DNA of 64,000 nt from positions 130,168-194,167 of the forward strand of contig NQMI01000093.1 in NCBI GenBank assembly GCA_002270565.1, written 5' to 3'. Source of the stretch: Stenocarpella maydis (Eukaryota > Ascomycota > Sordariomycetes > Diaporthales > Diaporthaceae). Made by a program: the position numbers and the translations under genes. Below the pieces are notes generated by a model that saw only the letters and a program-made list of their open reading frames with translations, was not told the DNA's origin and did not search any database. This document shows, one piece after another, positions 21,508 to 32,557 of this stretch (positions are counted from its first letter, which is position 1; each line of letters begins with the position of its first letter).

Positions 21508-23211
21508 TCAATTCCAGCGCCTCCGTGCCACGCGCCATTTCCCCTCCCCTGACTCCCAAACCTGCCTGTGACACAACACCTGGTCATCCGACAAAGCCGT
21601 CCAAAATTCCAGGTCAGGGCAATCTCGTAGAATCTTCTGAAAATCAGCACATAGCGTGCTCGGCATAGACATCTCTTCCAGCCGTAGCGGGCTGGCTCTC
21701 TCCTCGGCAGTCACTCGGTTCCCACTGCCCTGGGTGCGCGTGCGTAAATTGCAGTGCCACTGGCGCCGCGCGATCCGCTTCCACGCCTCGATGGTCCTGG
21801 CGTCCGGCCTGGGGTGGCTCACGAACAGCTGGCCCTCCTGGAGCATCGAGCGGTCGACCACCGGGGGCACGCTCATCCAGATGTCCGTCTCGGCCCACTC
21901 GCTCTCCCCGGGATTACGGAGCGGGGAGGCGATGGTGACGGCGAACAGCTCGATGCCGGGCATGTGGGGCAGGGCCGCCGTGATGGAGCGGTGGAGGTCG
22001 GCCGTGAAGGCGGGATCCATATGGATGGTGGCCCCGCGGCAGGAGCCCGTGATGGAGAGCCGCTTGAGGTTCGGCCAGGCCGGGGGGACGCGCTGCTCTG
22101 GCGGGCCCCCGCCGGCGGTGTCTGATGCCAGCCCCAGGAAGGCGGGCACGTCGACCACATGGACGAGGTGCACCTCCTCGAGCCTGGCGGTCATGGAGAA
22201 GATGGCCTGAGTCACGGGGGGCGAAGGGGCCACTGGGCAGCGCCTATTTGGGCCGAACCCCTCCTCCAGCCACGAGGTACCGGACTTGAGGGAGAGCTTC
22301 TTCACCTTGGATGTCGGGAAGTTCAGCGTCGTGTGGCCACCTGTGGGCCAAGTCAGAAATCTGTTGTCGCCTCGTTGCAAAATGCTGGGGAACTAACCTT
22401 TGACAATGTCCACGGCCGCCTCCGAGTCAGTGTTGTCGTCAAGCCTCATAGCCGCGTGCTCCGCGTTCGGCAGTCGGGTAAGCAGATCGAAAATATCTGC
22501 CGGGTGGATGTCGCAGTTTGGGTAGCGGATGCTGGTGGGGCTCTCTGGCTTCCATTTGGCGATGGAGCCGATGCAGCTGATGGCAGGAAGGTCTGAACAG
22601 GGGATTCTAAGCTGCCGCAGCCTGGCTGCAAAGAGCCCGTTCCCTGGGTTCGACCATAGCTCGCTGCGGAAGGCGTACGTAAGGACAAGCGGGTTCCTCT
22701 TGTCGGACCAATTGTTGAGAACTTGGAAGAGGCTCAAGAAGGCTGCTGTAGTTATCCGCTCAGCATACCTGATTGCAGCCATGGTCTGCTCGTCATCGGT
22801 GTCCGGGTTGCCACCCGGGACAGCAGCGGGCCTGCACCAGCCAGTCGGTGCTTGCCAGGACATTGTTGAGGGGTGGTCGAGGTCGATCGAGAGGCAGATT
22901 TCCGAAACCATGTTGACGCGGTCTCCCACGCACATCTGGCGGAGGTTGGCAATGTCGTTTACGACAGCACGAGGGTCGACGTGGATGGCCAGGAAGCGGA
23001 ACTTTCTCTTCTCCACGACGGTTCGCCACTCCGCGTTGACTGTGGCATAGTCTGACCCTTTGGGCCAGCCTGATCTAACATCCATGAAGGGAGCTGGCTG
23101 TCGATCTGCCTGAGGCCCTTGGGGGTACCATCGGTCTTCGAGGAACTCCTCGATAATGGCCAGGCGAAGATCGTAGGGGAGGTTGGGGTAGGGGTGGAAT
23201 GATTGGGCCAT
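21508..23211 (-). CDS. F-box-like fungal protein, family copy 3
   Basis: Exon 1 is 23211-22398 and exon 2 is 22340-21508, with a 57-nt intron (GTTAGT donor, CTGACTT branch, CCACAG acceptor); 548 aa. The start MAQSFHPYPNLPYDLRLAII was chosen because the box begins there. The frame is open up to 23583, but that part is a repetitive Tyr/Thr/Pro-rich leader made by a tandem repeat. The box is closely related to copies 1 and 2, and the following stretch (YATVNAEWRTVVEKRKFRFL) lines up with ATIHSEWQHEVERLPQLFG of copy 2. Exon 2 has a higher GC content than exon 1. The binding target is unknown; the F-box role is inferred. Confidence 0.75.
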
Positions 23212-23269
23212 TTCGACAGTTGAGGCTATGGCCAATGCGATGACGACAAGGCGAGTGGGATACTTATGG

Positions 23270-23410
23270 TGCGATGGGTACAGAGTACGAGGGGTACAAA
23301 GTACGGGGGCGATGGGTGTAGTGTTTGATGGGTAGAGGGTATGATCAATTGATGGGTACAGAGTATGATGAGTATAGAGTATGATGGGTACAGAGTATGA
23401 GGAGTACTGA
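23270..23410. repeat. Imperfect tandem repeat in leader of F-box-like copy 3
   Basis: Degenerate 15-18-base units related to GATGGGTACAGAGTATGA recur about eight times, 60-200 bases upstream of the start codon. The region would be transcribed as 5' leader or act as promoter. Translated, it gives false repeats of the TLYPS type. Confidence 0.75.
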
Positions 23411-25842
23411 ATGGTTGGTTGGTTGGTTCGTTGGTTGCACAAGGCAACTGAACTGAGAGTTGACTGACAATTTATATCTTGATGAACTATGGTGAAGAGA
23501 GAAAAGGGGAAGAAGACAGGAGGAGTGGATGAATTGAAATGTTTTATATGTAAAGTGCTGAGACTAGTGGATGGGCTAAACATACCTCGGTTGAAGTGTT
23601 TGTTTAGTGAAAGCCACCCAAGAAAATAAAAGAGAATTGCGTGAAATGGAACTTCTACCTAATCGAACCTGATGACACCAAACCAAAACTAGCGCTACAA
23701 ACTTGTGATTAATTGCCTTAAATGCACAGTGGCCACCAAACATTTTCGGACGTGTGAGTCATAGACTTTCAGGTCAAGCAAAAGATGAATACACAACTAT
23801 GACAGGAAACCAATTAACCCATAGGATTGATAAACAGGCTGTACCTCAGTAGTTAGAACCCTTTGACTTATGCCTGAATTTCAAGCTACCACAGGCGTGG
23901 GAAGAGGCATTGGGTGAAGTCTTTGCGTCGGCACTATATTTTGGGCTTGGGATTACCGAGGTAGTCTTGTCTGGTGTTGGGTTTTTGAACAGTCACGCCT
24001 GAGAACTAAATCACCGCCGGTGGGATTTAGGCTGAACCTATGTAACACTAGCTGCTGGGGTGGTCGCAATTGACTTGAAATATGTAAAGACACCGTGTCA
24101 TCCCCTTGGAGACAATCCAAAATTATGTCCAGAGAGGCACTTAAAATTTAGCCCTTAGGATCAGGGCTACTGAGTGAGGTCATTGGACCTGGAATCCATC
24201 ATTGTTGGCTAAATACTCATGTACTTAAAGATATGGGGTGTCTCATACAAGATATCTTATGTCTCAAGTGCTTAGTATCCTGAGTAGGGAAAATACAATT
24301 TGTAATCGTGCTAAGATACCATGCTGAAAAGAGAGGATTACACAATTAAGAATCTATGCCTTTTCATAGAGAACGAAATAAAAGTGTGTTGGTTGGGCCA
24401 CGTAGTTATTGCAATATGAGGTGGTGGTGGTTGTTTGTATATTCGCTCTGGAGAAACCGGCAGTGTTGTCGGCGTGGATCACGTGACCACAGTGACTACG
24501 GTCAGTTACTATGGTCAGTACTACAGTGCCCTGCTGGCTGGTAGTCAGTCGCCCATTGGTATTGCCACAAGGTGTGTATTATTTTCTTCGCCAGGGGAGA
24601 AATCCCCAATGTATTATAGTTGTAAGATGCATTTGTGAAAGACAATCGTGTGGTAGAAGCATACTTTATGCACTTCATCCATCAAGGCAGTGGTATGCTC
24701 AATGCAGCCTTGGAAGTTCACAATGTTGTTGTTTCAAGGTTGAACCCACCGATGTGGTTTTTATTGAGAATACAATAGCTGTGATGGGTTTCTGGGTCAT
24801 CAAAAGTCAACATTGCAACACCTTCGAGTTGAGAGCTCGAGTTAGGGCGAGAAGGCTTGGCAGCTTCCTACACCCATCTGAAACACTCACGCCTCACACA
24901 ACAATGAGCGTTGATAAATATTCCAAAGAGCTGAAATGAAAAAGGCGCTGGCTTGGGCAACTATACAAAAAGGATACATGCTGCAAGTCCTGGCAGATGC
25001 GGCACAATAGGACGGACATGGAAAAGAAGGACAGGCGGAGAAACAGCATAAGCCGAATGCTGAGAAGATTGAAACGGTCTCGCCTAGAACAAACGAAACC
25101 CAACGTGGCGCTAGCCGCCTATCTTAATTACGTCCATGATTCCTGGGTTGGTCAATTACCTGGGTGAATAAATCTAGGAAAATTCTGACAAGACACACGT
25201 CCGTAAACTTGTACTGTGTCTAGCATCTGCTGAAAGGGAACCACAGATTTCACAAATCCCAACCAACCACCGCTTCAGGGGCCCGTCCTGCCACGCACGC
25301 ATACCAAGATGTCTTCAAAAAGAGCTCGCTGCCCCCAGGGGCTCGCAACGCGAAGTCAGAGCCCCCGCCTGGTCACGCAGCAAGACGCAGCCTGGGCTGC
25401 CACGAGCTCCTGGCGGACTTCTTGCTCGCCCCCGGAGCCCGTTGCTTGCTCCTGCCTCGCTTGTGTTCTGCGCCGGAATGCAAATGATGAATTCTCGCGT
25501 CTCCCTTCCTCCCTCGTCATATCAAAAGACGAGGAAGTCACCCGAGGCTCCCCCCCCCACCTATGTGCAGGGCATACCAGCTCCTCCCCCTCCCCCGATG
25601 GGAGTTCGCGTCCCGGCCAGACCAGGCACTATGTTGGAGCTTTTGTACGCGAGAGGGAAGTCGCGAAACTGCGCACGCAGCAGCCAAGGAAGGCGCGCAA
25701 GCCAAGCACTCCCCTCTTAATTCCTAAGGATTTCCCCCTTCCCTTCCCTTCCCTTCTTCTCTTTTTTCCTTCAGGCCGCACAGAGACCATTGTCACACAC
25801 TAACGAGTTTCTAAGTATGCAACCACGACGACGACGACGACG
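23411..25842. other. Long intergenic region
   Basis: No gene supported. AT-rich through about 25000, then GC-rich. The plus ORF 25309-25803 (164 aa) has a true ATG but a Ser/Pro/Arg composition without motif, and I regard it as doubtful. Short ACG/GAC triplet runs precede 25843. Confidence 0.35.
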
Positions 25843-26283
25843 ATGACCATGACGACGATGACGACGACGGCGAGCACCGTCGCCGAGGCCATGGCCCTCT
25901 TGCGGGACATGGCGGAGGCCATGCAGAGAGGGGTAGTGGCGATGGAGAAGGCGGCGGCGGAGAAGGCGGCGGCCGGGTGGCCAGGGACCGTACCCCTGGC
26001 AATTTTCGGGGGGGTTATTGCCTTCCTGGTGCTGGTTATGACCGTGGCTAACTTCGTGGCGACCTTTCGCCACCAGATCTGGGGNGGGGGGGGGGGGCTG
26101 GCTCGACCCCGTTGGGTCGGAGAAGAAGGCCGAGGATGGGGCCGCCGAGGAGCCCAAGGCCGGGCAGGAGGGGGGGGGGTCAGGAGGAGGAGGACGGGGG
26201 CCGGCCCCACGAACCCGGAGCCGCGGCCGCCGATGGTTCCGTCGTTGAGCTTCGGGGGTCGGTTTGGTGAGGACATGGTGTAG
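25843..26283 (+). CDS. Small Ala-rich single-pass membrane protein, sequence ambiguous
   Basis: ORF beginning MTMTTMTTTASTVAEAMALL. Residues up to about 46 form an amphipathic Ala/Met/Glu-rich helix. A clear membrane helix at about 49-75 contains FGGVIAFLVLVMTVANFVATF, followed by RHQIW. Just after it the assembly has an N (26085) within a run of G. In the given frame the tail is Gly/Arg-rich and unlikely. In the next frame it reads WLDPVGSEKKAEDGAAEEPK, a normal charged cytosolic tail. The real protein probably uses that frame, so the C-terminus given here is not reliable. Family unknown. Confidence 0.45.
   Translation: MTMTTMTTTASTVAEAMALLRDMAEAMQRGVVAMEKAAAEKAAAGWPGTVPLAIFGGVIAFLVLVMTVANFVATFRHQIWXGGGGLARPRWVGEEGRGWGRRGAQGRAGGGGVRRRRTGAGPTNPEPRPPMVPSLSFGGRFGEDMV
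26085..26085. other. Undetermined base in a G homopolymer
   Basis: A single N sits between four and twelve G residues (26081-26097). It marks an unresolved homopolymer length and affects the reading frame of the surrounding ORF. Confidence 0.95.
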
Positions 26284-27518
26284 GGGGGGCGCGAAATCCT
26301 CGTCCGAGGTGGGGCATTGGGTCTACCCGTAAAGCCCAGCAATATCCTTCTCTCCGGAGTTGGGGGGCGCAAGAGGGCACTCCCGAAAGGCCCAGAAAAA
26401 TCCTCGCTACGGCTGAGGTAGGGGCGGGCCGCAACCCTTAAGGCACCCATCCGAATTGCTTCTCACCTCACCGTGGTGGATGGGTGGAACTCATCAGTGG
26501 CCAAGTGGCTGCTGATGTGCTAAGAAGAAGCACTTGGACGCCGTCCAAGACAGTGTACTTAGGTAGCTAGGCCAATAGGCATGTAGGCACGCAGCCACGC
26601 AGGGACATGTGGCTCTGACAAGACGTGGCTGTCGCCATCATTGTTGCAGATGCTCGAGTTGTGTCGTGTAATACAGCAGCTACAGCACAGGTGTACCTAG
26701 ACACCCACGTATCTCAGACTTCTTACACCTGAAATATCCAAAAAGAAATAATGTTTCCCCCTAGGTGTATGGCACTTCAATGTATGAAGCTAGCAACATG
26801 GCTAGTTTGTGCTCTAAGATGTCATCGTCCAAGCTTCTTTGAAGGAAAAAATTGTTATTGGATATTTACCACTAGGATTGAAGGCCTGTGGGGGTGGGTC
26901 TTGAAGGGGTAGGTGTGGGAGCAGGTGTTATGGGAGTAGCGGCAATGGGAAGGCGGTTGGTATGCATAGCACCCGAGACACAGGTCAAGATGTGGGCGTG
27001 GGTGCTGCGTGTGGGTTGGACATCTGGAGTAGTTAAGTACATACGCACCTGGTGTTGCCGACTGTCACGATATAAGGCTAGGGGTACTATACAGGGTGTG
27101 TCGGCACACTTTTGTCCTAATAGTACAGTGGTCTTTATCGTGTGACACCTACCTAGGTAACTACCTAGGTACTAGGCCCTGATATTGACGGCCTGGGTGC
27201 TAAGTTCCAGTGAAGGTGCAAGTGCAGGCGCAGGTGCGGCACCGTCAATGTGCCGCGGACAGCCAGAATGACATTGCGCCTTCCTAATTCTTCCAAATGT
27301 ATGGTTAACTGCCCCGGTGCCTTCAGCAGTGCCTGCACGAATCCCCGGGGCTTGAAGGTCTCCCTCCACCTCTCCTCAGCTGCCCTCATTTCTTCTCACT
27401 TCCCATGTCCGCTCTCTTCCCCTCTCCGCATCCACCATCCAACTTCTCTCACCCTATCCATCGCCAAGCAACATTCTCCATCAGCAAACCACCACAAGTG
27501 ACAGGCCCTCACTGCAAG
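26284..27518. other. Intergenic region with GC- and G/T-rich stretches
   Basis: The plus ORF at 26888-27145 starts with GTG and is Gly/Val-rich by composition. CCTAGGTA-like motifs occur near 27150-27175. No gene supported. Confidence 0.35.
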
Positions 27519-27629
27519 ATGTCTACTTTTCTCGTCCTTCCTGGAGCAATAATCCTGGCATGCGCTACCGTTGCTCTTGTCCCCGTCCTCTGCCTTTGCC
27601 TGCTCTGTCTCCTCGCCTACCTGGTTTAA
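27519..27629 (+). CDS. Tiny hydrophobic protein (36 aa)
   Basis: ATG at 27519 opens a 36-residue frame that is almost wholly a membrane helix: MSTFLVLPGAIILACATVAL, then a Leu/Cys-rich end. It resembles small fungal proteolipid-like proteins only in size and hydrophobicity. The upstream 100 bases are CT-rich with A-tracts, as in fungal promoters. The stop is followed within about 20 bases by transposon-derived AT-rich sequence. It could be a real micro-protein or chance. Confidence 0.3.
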   Translation: MSTFLVLPGAIILACATVALVPVLCLCLLCLLAYLV

Positions 27630-27639
27630 TAAAGGAGGA

Positions 27640-28790
27640 CTGATGGAAGGGAAGTTAGAAAATGCTCTAACCCTTAGATATTTAGAAGGAAGCAAGCTAT
27701 TATAGAAAGACTTTAATTTGTATATATAGACCTTATTCTTTGAGTATATCTTTGCTATAGGTAAGTCTCTAACCCCTTTGATTATTTTTAAAGGACTAAG
27801 CATTTAGTAGTAATGATTTCCTATAGCCCTTAAAGATTATAATGGCTAGCAATTTATGGTAATTAAGAAGGGGTAGATAGAAGAGCCTATTATAATTTAC
27901 TAGCTTAGGAAAGTCTTTATCCCGTAGATATCCCTAGCAGATCTAAAGGAATAGCAACTTCTTATTATTAATAGGCACTATATGCATATAATACTTGATT
28001 TTATATAGAAGTGCTTCTTAAATAAGGTATATTATATATTTCTTCTAGTATACTATTCCTATATACTCTAACTACTTAATATAGTAGGTTTTAGCCTGCT
28101 TAAGACTGCCTTTAAGAAGTATCTTTATTAGTAGGGAGGCTATAATTCCTTTATAGTTATAGTAAATAAATAGTTTCTTTACTGCTATTATAAGGCTTAG
28201 AAGGAGGTTTTAAAGGAGTTATATATCCTCTCTGTCTAGTATATAACTGGTTTATAGCTATTATCTCGGTATAGAGCGCTTGGAAGCAACTTTATTAAGG
28301 AAAACTAAAAGAAATAAGTTGGATTAGCTAATTTAAGTACTAAGAATAGAATTAGCAGCTATTTTATACTAATAAGTGCTTTTATTTGCTAAGGAGTACT
28401 ATATTTTTAATACTAAAGCAGTTCTAGAAGCTATATAAGATGGTAACTTGGTATACCACTTGGAAGAATATAAGCCCTATAGTAAGACTCTTCTTCTATA
28501 AGATTCTAAAAAGTTGGGATTAGAAAGACTTTAGTCTTATAATATCTATATAGAAAAATTATGAGCTGGAAAGAGAAATTAAGCTTATAAGAAAGACTAA
28601 GAGGAAGAAGGTATAATTTAACCTGAATGAGCTTTTTGTAGATATTAAGGTGATTAAATGGGCTTAGATTAAGTTTGGGTGCGTACCTAAGGAAAGTGAT
28701 GATGATGATGAATCAGAAACACCAATAGAAGTTAGAGAAGAGATTGTAGTTGTAGTGCTAGAGGAGGGGAGAAGAAGGCGTTGGCGCTGA
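27640..28790 (+). mobile_element. Degraded pogo/Fot1-type DDE transposon remnant
   Basis: AT-rich block with stops in all frames. In one plus frame (about 27958-28122) a ghost of the DDE core is readable: LLIINRHYMH where LLLVDGHGSH is usual, then DFI, KCF.NKV and finally LLKTAFKKY in place of LK.AYRK. TAG and TAA stand where Trp or Gln codons are expected. The far end keeps a charged tail (DDDESETP, about 28696-28724). Terminal inverted repeats are not evident. The pattern fits a plus-strand pogo-family transposase ruined by C-to-T/G-to-A change. Confidence 0.65.
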
Positions 28791-29071
28791 GGGATGGGTG
28801 GCGAAAACGGGGGGATGGCGAGATGTGGGCCGCCCACGTTACGGAATCGACAATATCGTGGCCTCAAGCCGACCGCGCATCGCATCGTCAACGGCACCGC
28901 ACAGTTCGAGCCAAACTTCACTGCAATCATTCTGTCGCTCGTCCTGGTGCTCGCCCTCGTCTTCAACACGGGCCACCAGATCCTGCCCGCTGAATGCCAA
29001 CGACGGAAGAGGATGCGGCCAAGGTATCACCTCAGGCAGGTGATCCAGACACAAGGAGGGACCGTCACACA

Positions 29072-29697
29072 TGGCGTGCTCCGCCGAGAAAAGTCGAGCG
29101 ACATTGTTTGAAGGTACGTTCTGGTTCCATTTGCCCTGAAAATGTGAGTGTTCCCACCTCAAGAGGATTTCGCTTCAAGATCACATGACGCTCACCAGCT
29201 GCAAAGGCACTTCTATCTGGGCAGGAGGCCAGCTTGTCGAATCAGCAGCCCGCAGGGGCCGGCGATGGCGCATCAGAGCTTCGAGAGCGTGGGGTCCCGT
29301 GGACGTTAAGGCTTGGGTGGGAGTGGGAGGAGGGGAAGGAAGAGCTGTTCAGCAGAGTGTGCTGCACTTGTGGTGCTACTTGTCCCTTCTCTGAGGCCAG
29401 CGGCCGACGTTCATGGGAATGAAGGTAGCAATGGACCGGTAGTTTGACCGACTCCACCAGCTGAGGCTTCACGCGCCTAAGGAACTTCCGCTGCCTTGTC
29501 TTTTCATTGCTATTCACAAGGAACAAGTGGCCGATCCCCAGCCCGAGGCCATGGTTCGACATTGGCAGGACTGGAAAACACTGAAGTTTCCGGACAGGTT
29601 GGAGGTGGCGGCGGGATATTCTGGAGAGCATGACGCAAATTGCCTTCAAGGTTGACGGATATCCTGGTTTGGATTGCTTGGTTTCTAAAGTTGACAC
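29072..29697 (+). CDS. Possible spliced gene, unrecognised
   Basis: An ATG at 29072 opens MACSAEKSRATLFE. A GTACGT donor (29114) and ATGACGCTCACCAG acceptor (ending 29200) join it in frame to a Glu/Arg/Trp-rich exon (RLGWEWEEGKEELFSR, then CCTCGATCPF). A second open stretch (about 29440-29690) reads KELPLPCLFIAIHKEQVADP and then HWQDWKTLKFPDRLEVA, which also looks coding. The junction between them is not convincing, because a stop follows SWE at 29418-29420. It may be a real gene or another decayed one. Coordinates give the outer limits only. Confidence 0.25.
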
Positions 29698-30054
29698 TCA
29701 GATCACCAGAAGCGACAGGTAATTAAACAAACAACAGTCACAGACACGTTCATCCTGTGGTCTAGTTTTCTCACTGCCATGCGCGCAGAAGCCCTCGAAC
29801 GAATGCAACGAAGATTGCAAAAGTTGGAGGCTTTTCAGTCGCAGAGTCGAAAACATCCGAGTTTTGCACCCTCAGAAACGAGGGCACACTGACTGGTACA
29901 TCATCCAAGCAGCCTCCATGCTCACGCTCACAAATACCCATGCTGACGCCCACCAGCTGCCACTGCCATCATTCCCAAGTCCTAACTGACCGGTGCCCCA
30001 CCGCTCCAATCTCCACAGCTCCTAGCCCAAAAAATACCTACTCCCGCAACATGT

Positions 30055-30841
30055 ATGTCCACCCCTGTCGTCCCCAACAAGCTGAATCGTCAGATGTGCA
30101 CATGTGTAGAGTGTGCGAGTTTGGCAACGGGCGACAGTCACTATCCATATTCCAGATGTTCCTTGTGGGGTCTGGGCGCCAAGTTGGCCAGAAATGGAAC
30201 CTCTTTGATGTCGTGAGATACAACGCCTTCACGCTCTAGCTATGGCTCTTAAACATCAACGACTTCAAGACCATGATACTTCACAACACTGCATTTGCCT
30301 TCTTCAACTGCATTGAATACATGCAGGCCGACAGCATTACCTTCATCAAGCGTCTACCATGCGTTCTGGTCTGGACATGGATCAACCTCCTTGCATTCGC
30401 TGCCAACAATCAGTGAAGACCATCTTCCATCTTGGAAGACACGCTCAATAAGCCCTGGCATCCAATCCATACCAGCTAGGAGACTCACACCTGAGAATTC
30501 TTCCAACATCGGCTCTTTGGCATATATGCTCCCACAGGCGGCGAGCATTCAAGTTGTTATGCCAGTGGGTGGCGGCGGATTTGAAAAGCATCCTGCTCTG
30601 GGTCCTCGGATACATATACAACGATTGCGGCGGGGCTGACAGCGGATTCGTCATTCGAAATACTCTCACTGCCTGTTGGGGGCAGCTGGACCAACATTTA
30701 CTGCGTTCTGTTGGCGCTAGTATCTCGAGGCTAATTCGGGGGCCCAGAACTTTTCGCATCAAACACAACGTGGAAAGTAAACTGTGTTGTATTCAGCTGG
30801 CTTGTGATCTTGGGTATCCATGTTTCAAATATTATAATTAA
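30055..30841 (+). pseudogene. Broken UbiA-type prenyltransferase/terpene-cyclase-like gene
   Basis: The reading LWLLNINDFKTMILHNTAFA, then KRLPCVLVWTWINLL and NNQ, matches the opening of fungal UbiA-superfamily membrane enzymes (W-L-F-T-x-S-D-x-K-T, then WTWLxLLxFDxxNQ). It continues EDTLNKPWHPI, PARRLTPE and YIYNDCGGADSGFVIRNTL, where the second Asp-rich motif sits. These pieces lie in three frames. An in-frame TAG (30237-30239) and TGA (30414-30416) interrupt the first part, both explained by one C-to-T change. A frameshift lies between KPWHPI and PARRL (about 30470) and another before the YND motif. Family members make membrane prenylation or cyclisation steps in terpenoid and meroterpenoid pathways. 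No intact product is possible here. Confidence 0.7.
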
Positions 30842-31649
30842 AACCAACAGTTCGCATTCCATGCATCAAAGTGGGCAGTGTTCTGAGTTTGCCTGGCCAA
30901 TGATATCCCACCGGCTCTGCAGTTGACATCAATCCGGAGGCTACATATGTACCTAATAATCCCAGCATGCATCATCTTTGGCGGCCAAGACTTGATATAG
31001 CAGGTTGCCGTTCAGGAAGGTAGCTTGTCACTTGACTGATCCTGGCGGCGCTGCTTGCACCTGGATAGGTGGCGCACAAAATGTGACGCCACACCGGTGG
31101 CACTCCCTACATGCTTATATCGTGACAATAGGGACCTAGTGTAGCCTCATCGCAAGGATCCACTTTCCGGTATATTCCTGGTGTGGAGAATTTAATACTT
31201 GTGGCTCGCTCTGTTGGTAACCATCCAGGCACAAATAAATGCGACAGCTGCCCTATGGCATTAGGCAGTTGAGCATCTCCTCATCATCCAAACCTTAACC
31301 TGCTCACTAGGGCCTTGATCTCAGTTGTAATCTTTTTTGAATCTTCATTACCAAAACCAAAACTTACTCCATCCTTATATTTACCTACCGCAATCCCGGC
31401 ATAATACTGGAATAGTTTCAGGCACACTATAAAGGGAAACATATACCCTTAGTAAAGGAAATCAGTAGAGAGAAGGTCACAACATTACAACCATCCACCC
31501 TCAACCATCCGCATAAGCTCCTCTCAACATTACCTCTTATCCAGATCAGAAATAGTTTGTAAAGTTATTTATAAGTAACAAGATAACAAAAGTACTAATA
31601 CTTTATTTCCCAAGAGCTTCCCTCTAAGCTACACCCAGCAGTACATCCA

Positions 31650-31905
31650 CCGCATAGAGGGTAAGGTGGATAATACTAAGCGCAATACTAACTTCCTAGC
31701 AACTATACTTATAGGCTCTCAAACAGACTTTACCTATTTTGCTATTACCAAGCTAAGCTCCGTCAATATAGGTGCATTCTAGACTTTCTTTAGTTTCTAT
31801 TAGTAGCTAGAGAACGCTATACAGATGACTATAGATAAGGACTAGTTCCTTAATTACTTACGAAGTAAGTTATTATTCCATCACATGCAATCCGATCAGT
31901 AAAGA
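31650..31905 (+). mobile_element. Mutated retroelement-like coding remnant
   Basis: One plus frame reads IEGKVDNTKRNTNFLATILI and continues for about 80 codons, interrupted by TAG at several positions where Trp would fit the context (F*TFFSFY**LE.., KD*FLNYL). Such TGG-to-TAG changes are typical of RIP. The protein family is not recognised; a gag-like or other transposon-coded part is a guess. Confidence 0.3.
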
Positions 31906-32528
31906 TCATATACTTTATTACACCTATGCATTAGGTAATATGCTGACCCTAGTTAAGTATCTATTGTTATTCTTGGAGAAACCTTATCGACTACCAAGTA
32001 GTGGAACATCCAACTACTATGCGGATGCTTGGGTTGGGGGTAGGGGTAGTATGTTTTGTAGTAAGTAGACAGTAGGAATATACTGAGGTAAATATAGTTT
32101 TCACCCCAAATCGATAAAGAGTGACATGCGGCCATACCACCGTGCATTCAATTTAGAGACCGTACATAGTGAAGGCAGACATTTATCAACGATGTCATAC
32201 AAGGGTATAAGCACAGCAGGCTTCTTCTGTGAACGTCTGGGCAATTTCATCAAGATATTTTTTGGACACATCCGACAGAGCTACCTACATGATAATCACA
32301 GCTTTTATTAAAACTAGTGCAGAGTATTCTAAGCAGTTGATCCTAGTCTCATACTTTGGACGGTGTAGTTACACATATATCCCTATGAAATACATCTAGG
32401 GGTAGCAGTATATACCTCTTCCAGCCTGCGTTTTAATATCATCTTTTAGAGTACCCTGCTGCCAGGTGGAAATATACAATAGCATTCTTAGCATTATCTG
32501 TTGAACGATATAGGTACTGCAATTGCAC

Positions 32529-32557
32529 TGCAATCGCGGCGTCGCTTTTATTCCACA
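32529..32557 (+). repeat. Inverted partner of the 39288-39316 repeat
   Basis: 29 bases with core GCGGCGTCGCTTTT are found again in reverse orientation at 39288-39316, with two C/T or A/G differences. The two copies bracket the P450 region. Confidence 0.7.

Noticed and set aside
22393..23583. Use of the upstream start (23583) for F-box-like copy 3
   Set aside because: The extra residues are coded by the degenerate tandem repeat and precede the conserved box; the ATG at 23211 is the better start.
25800..26450. 216-codon minus ORF rich in Pro/Arg/Ser
   Set aside because: Antisense to the small membrane protein and made open by high GC and G-runs.
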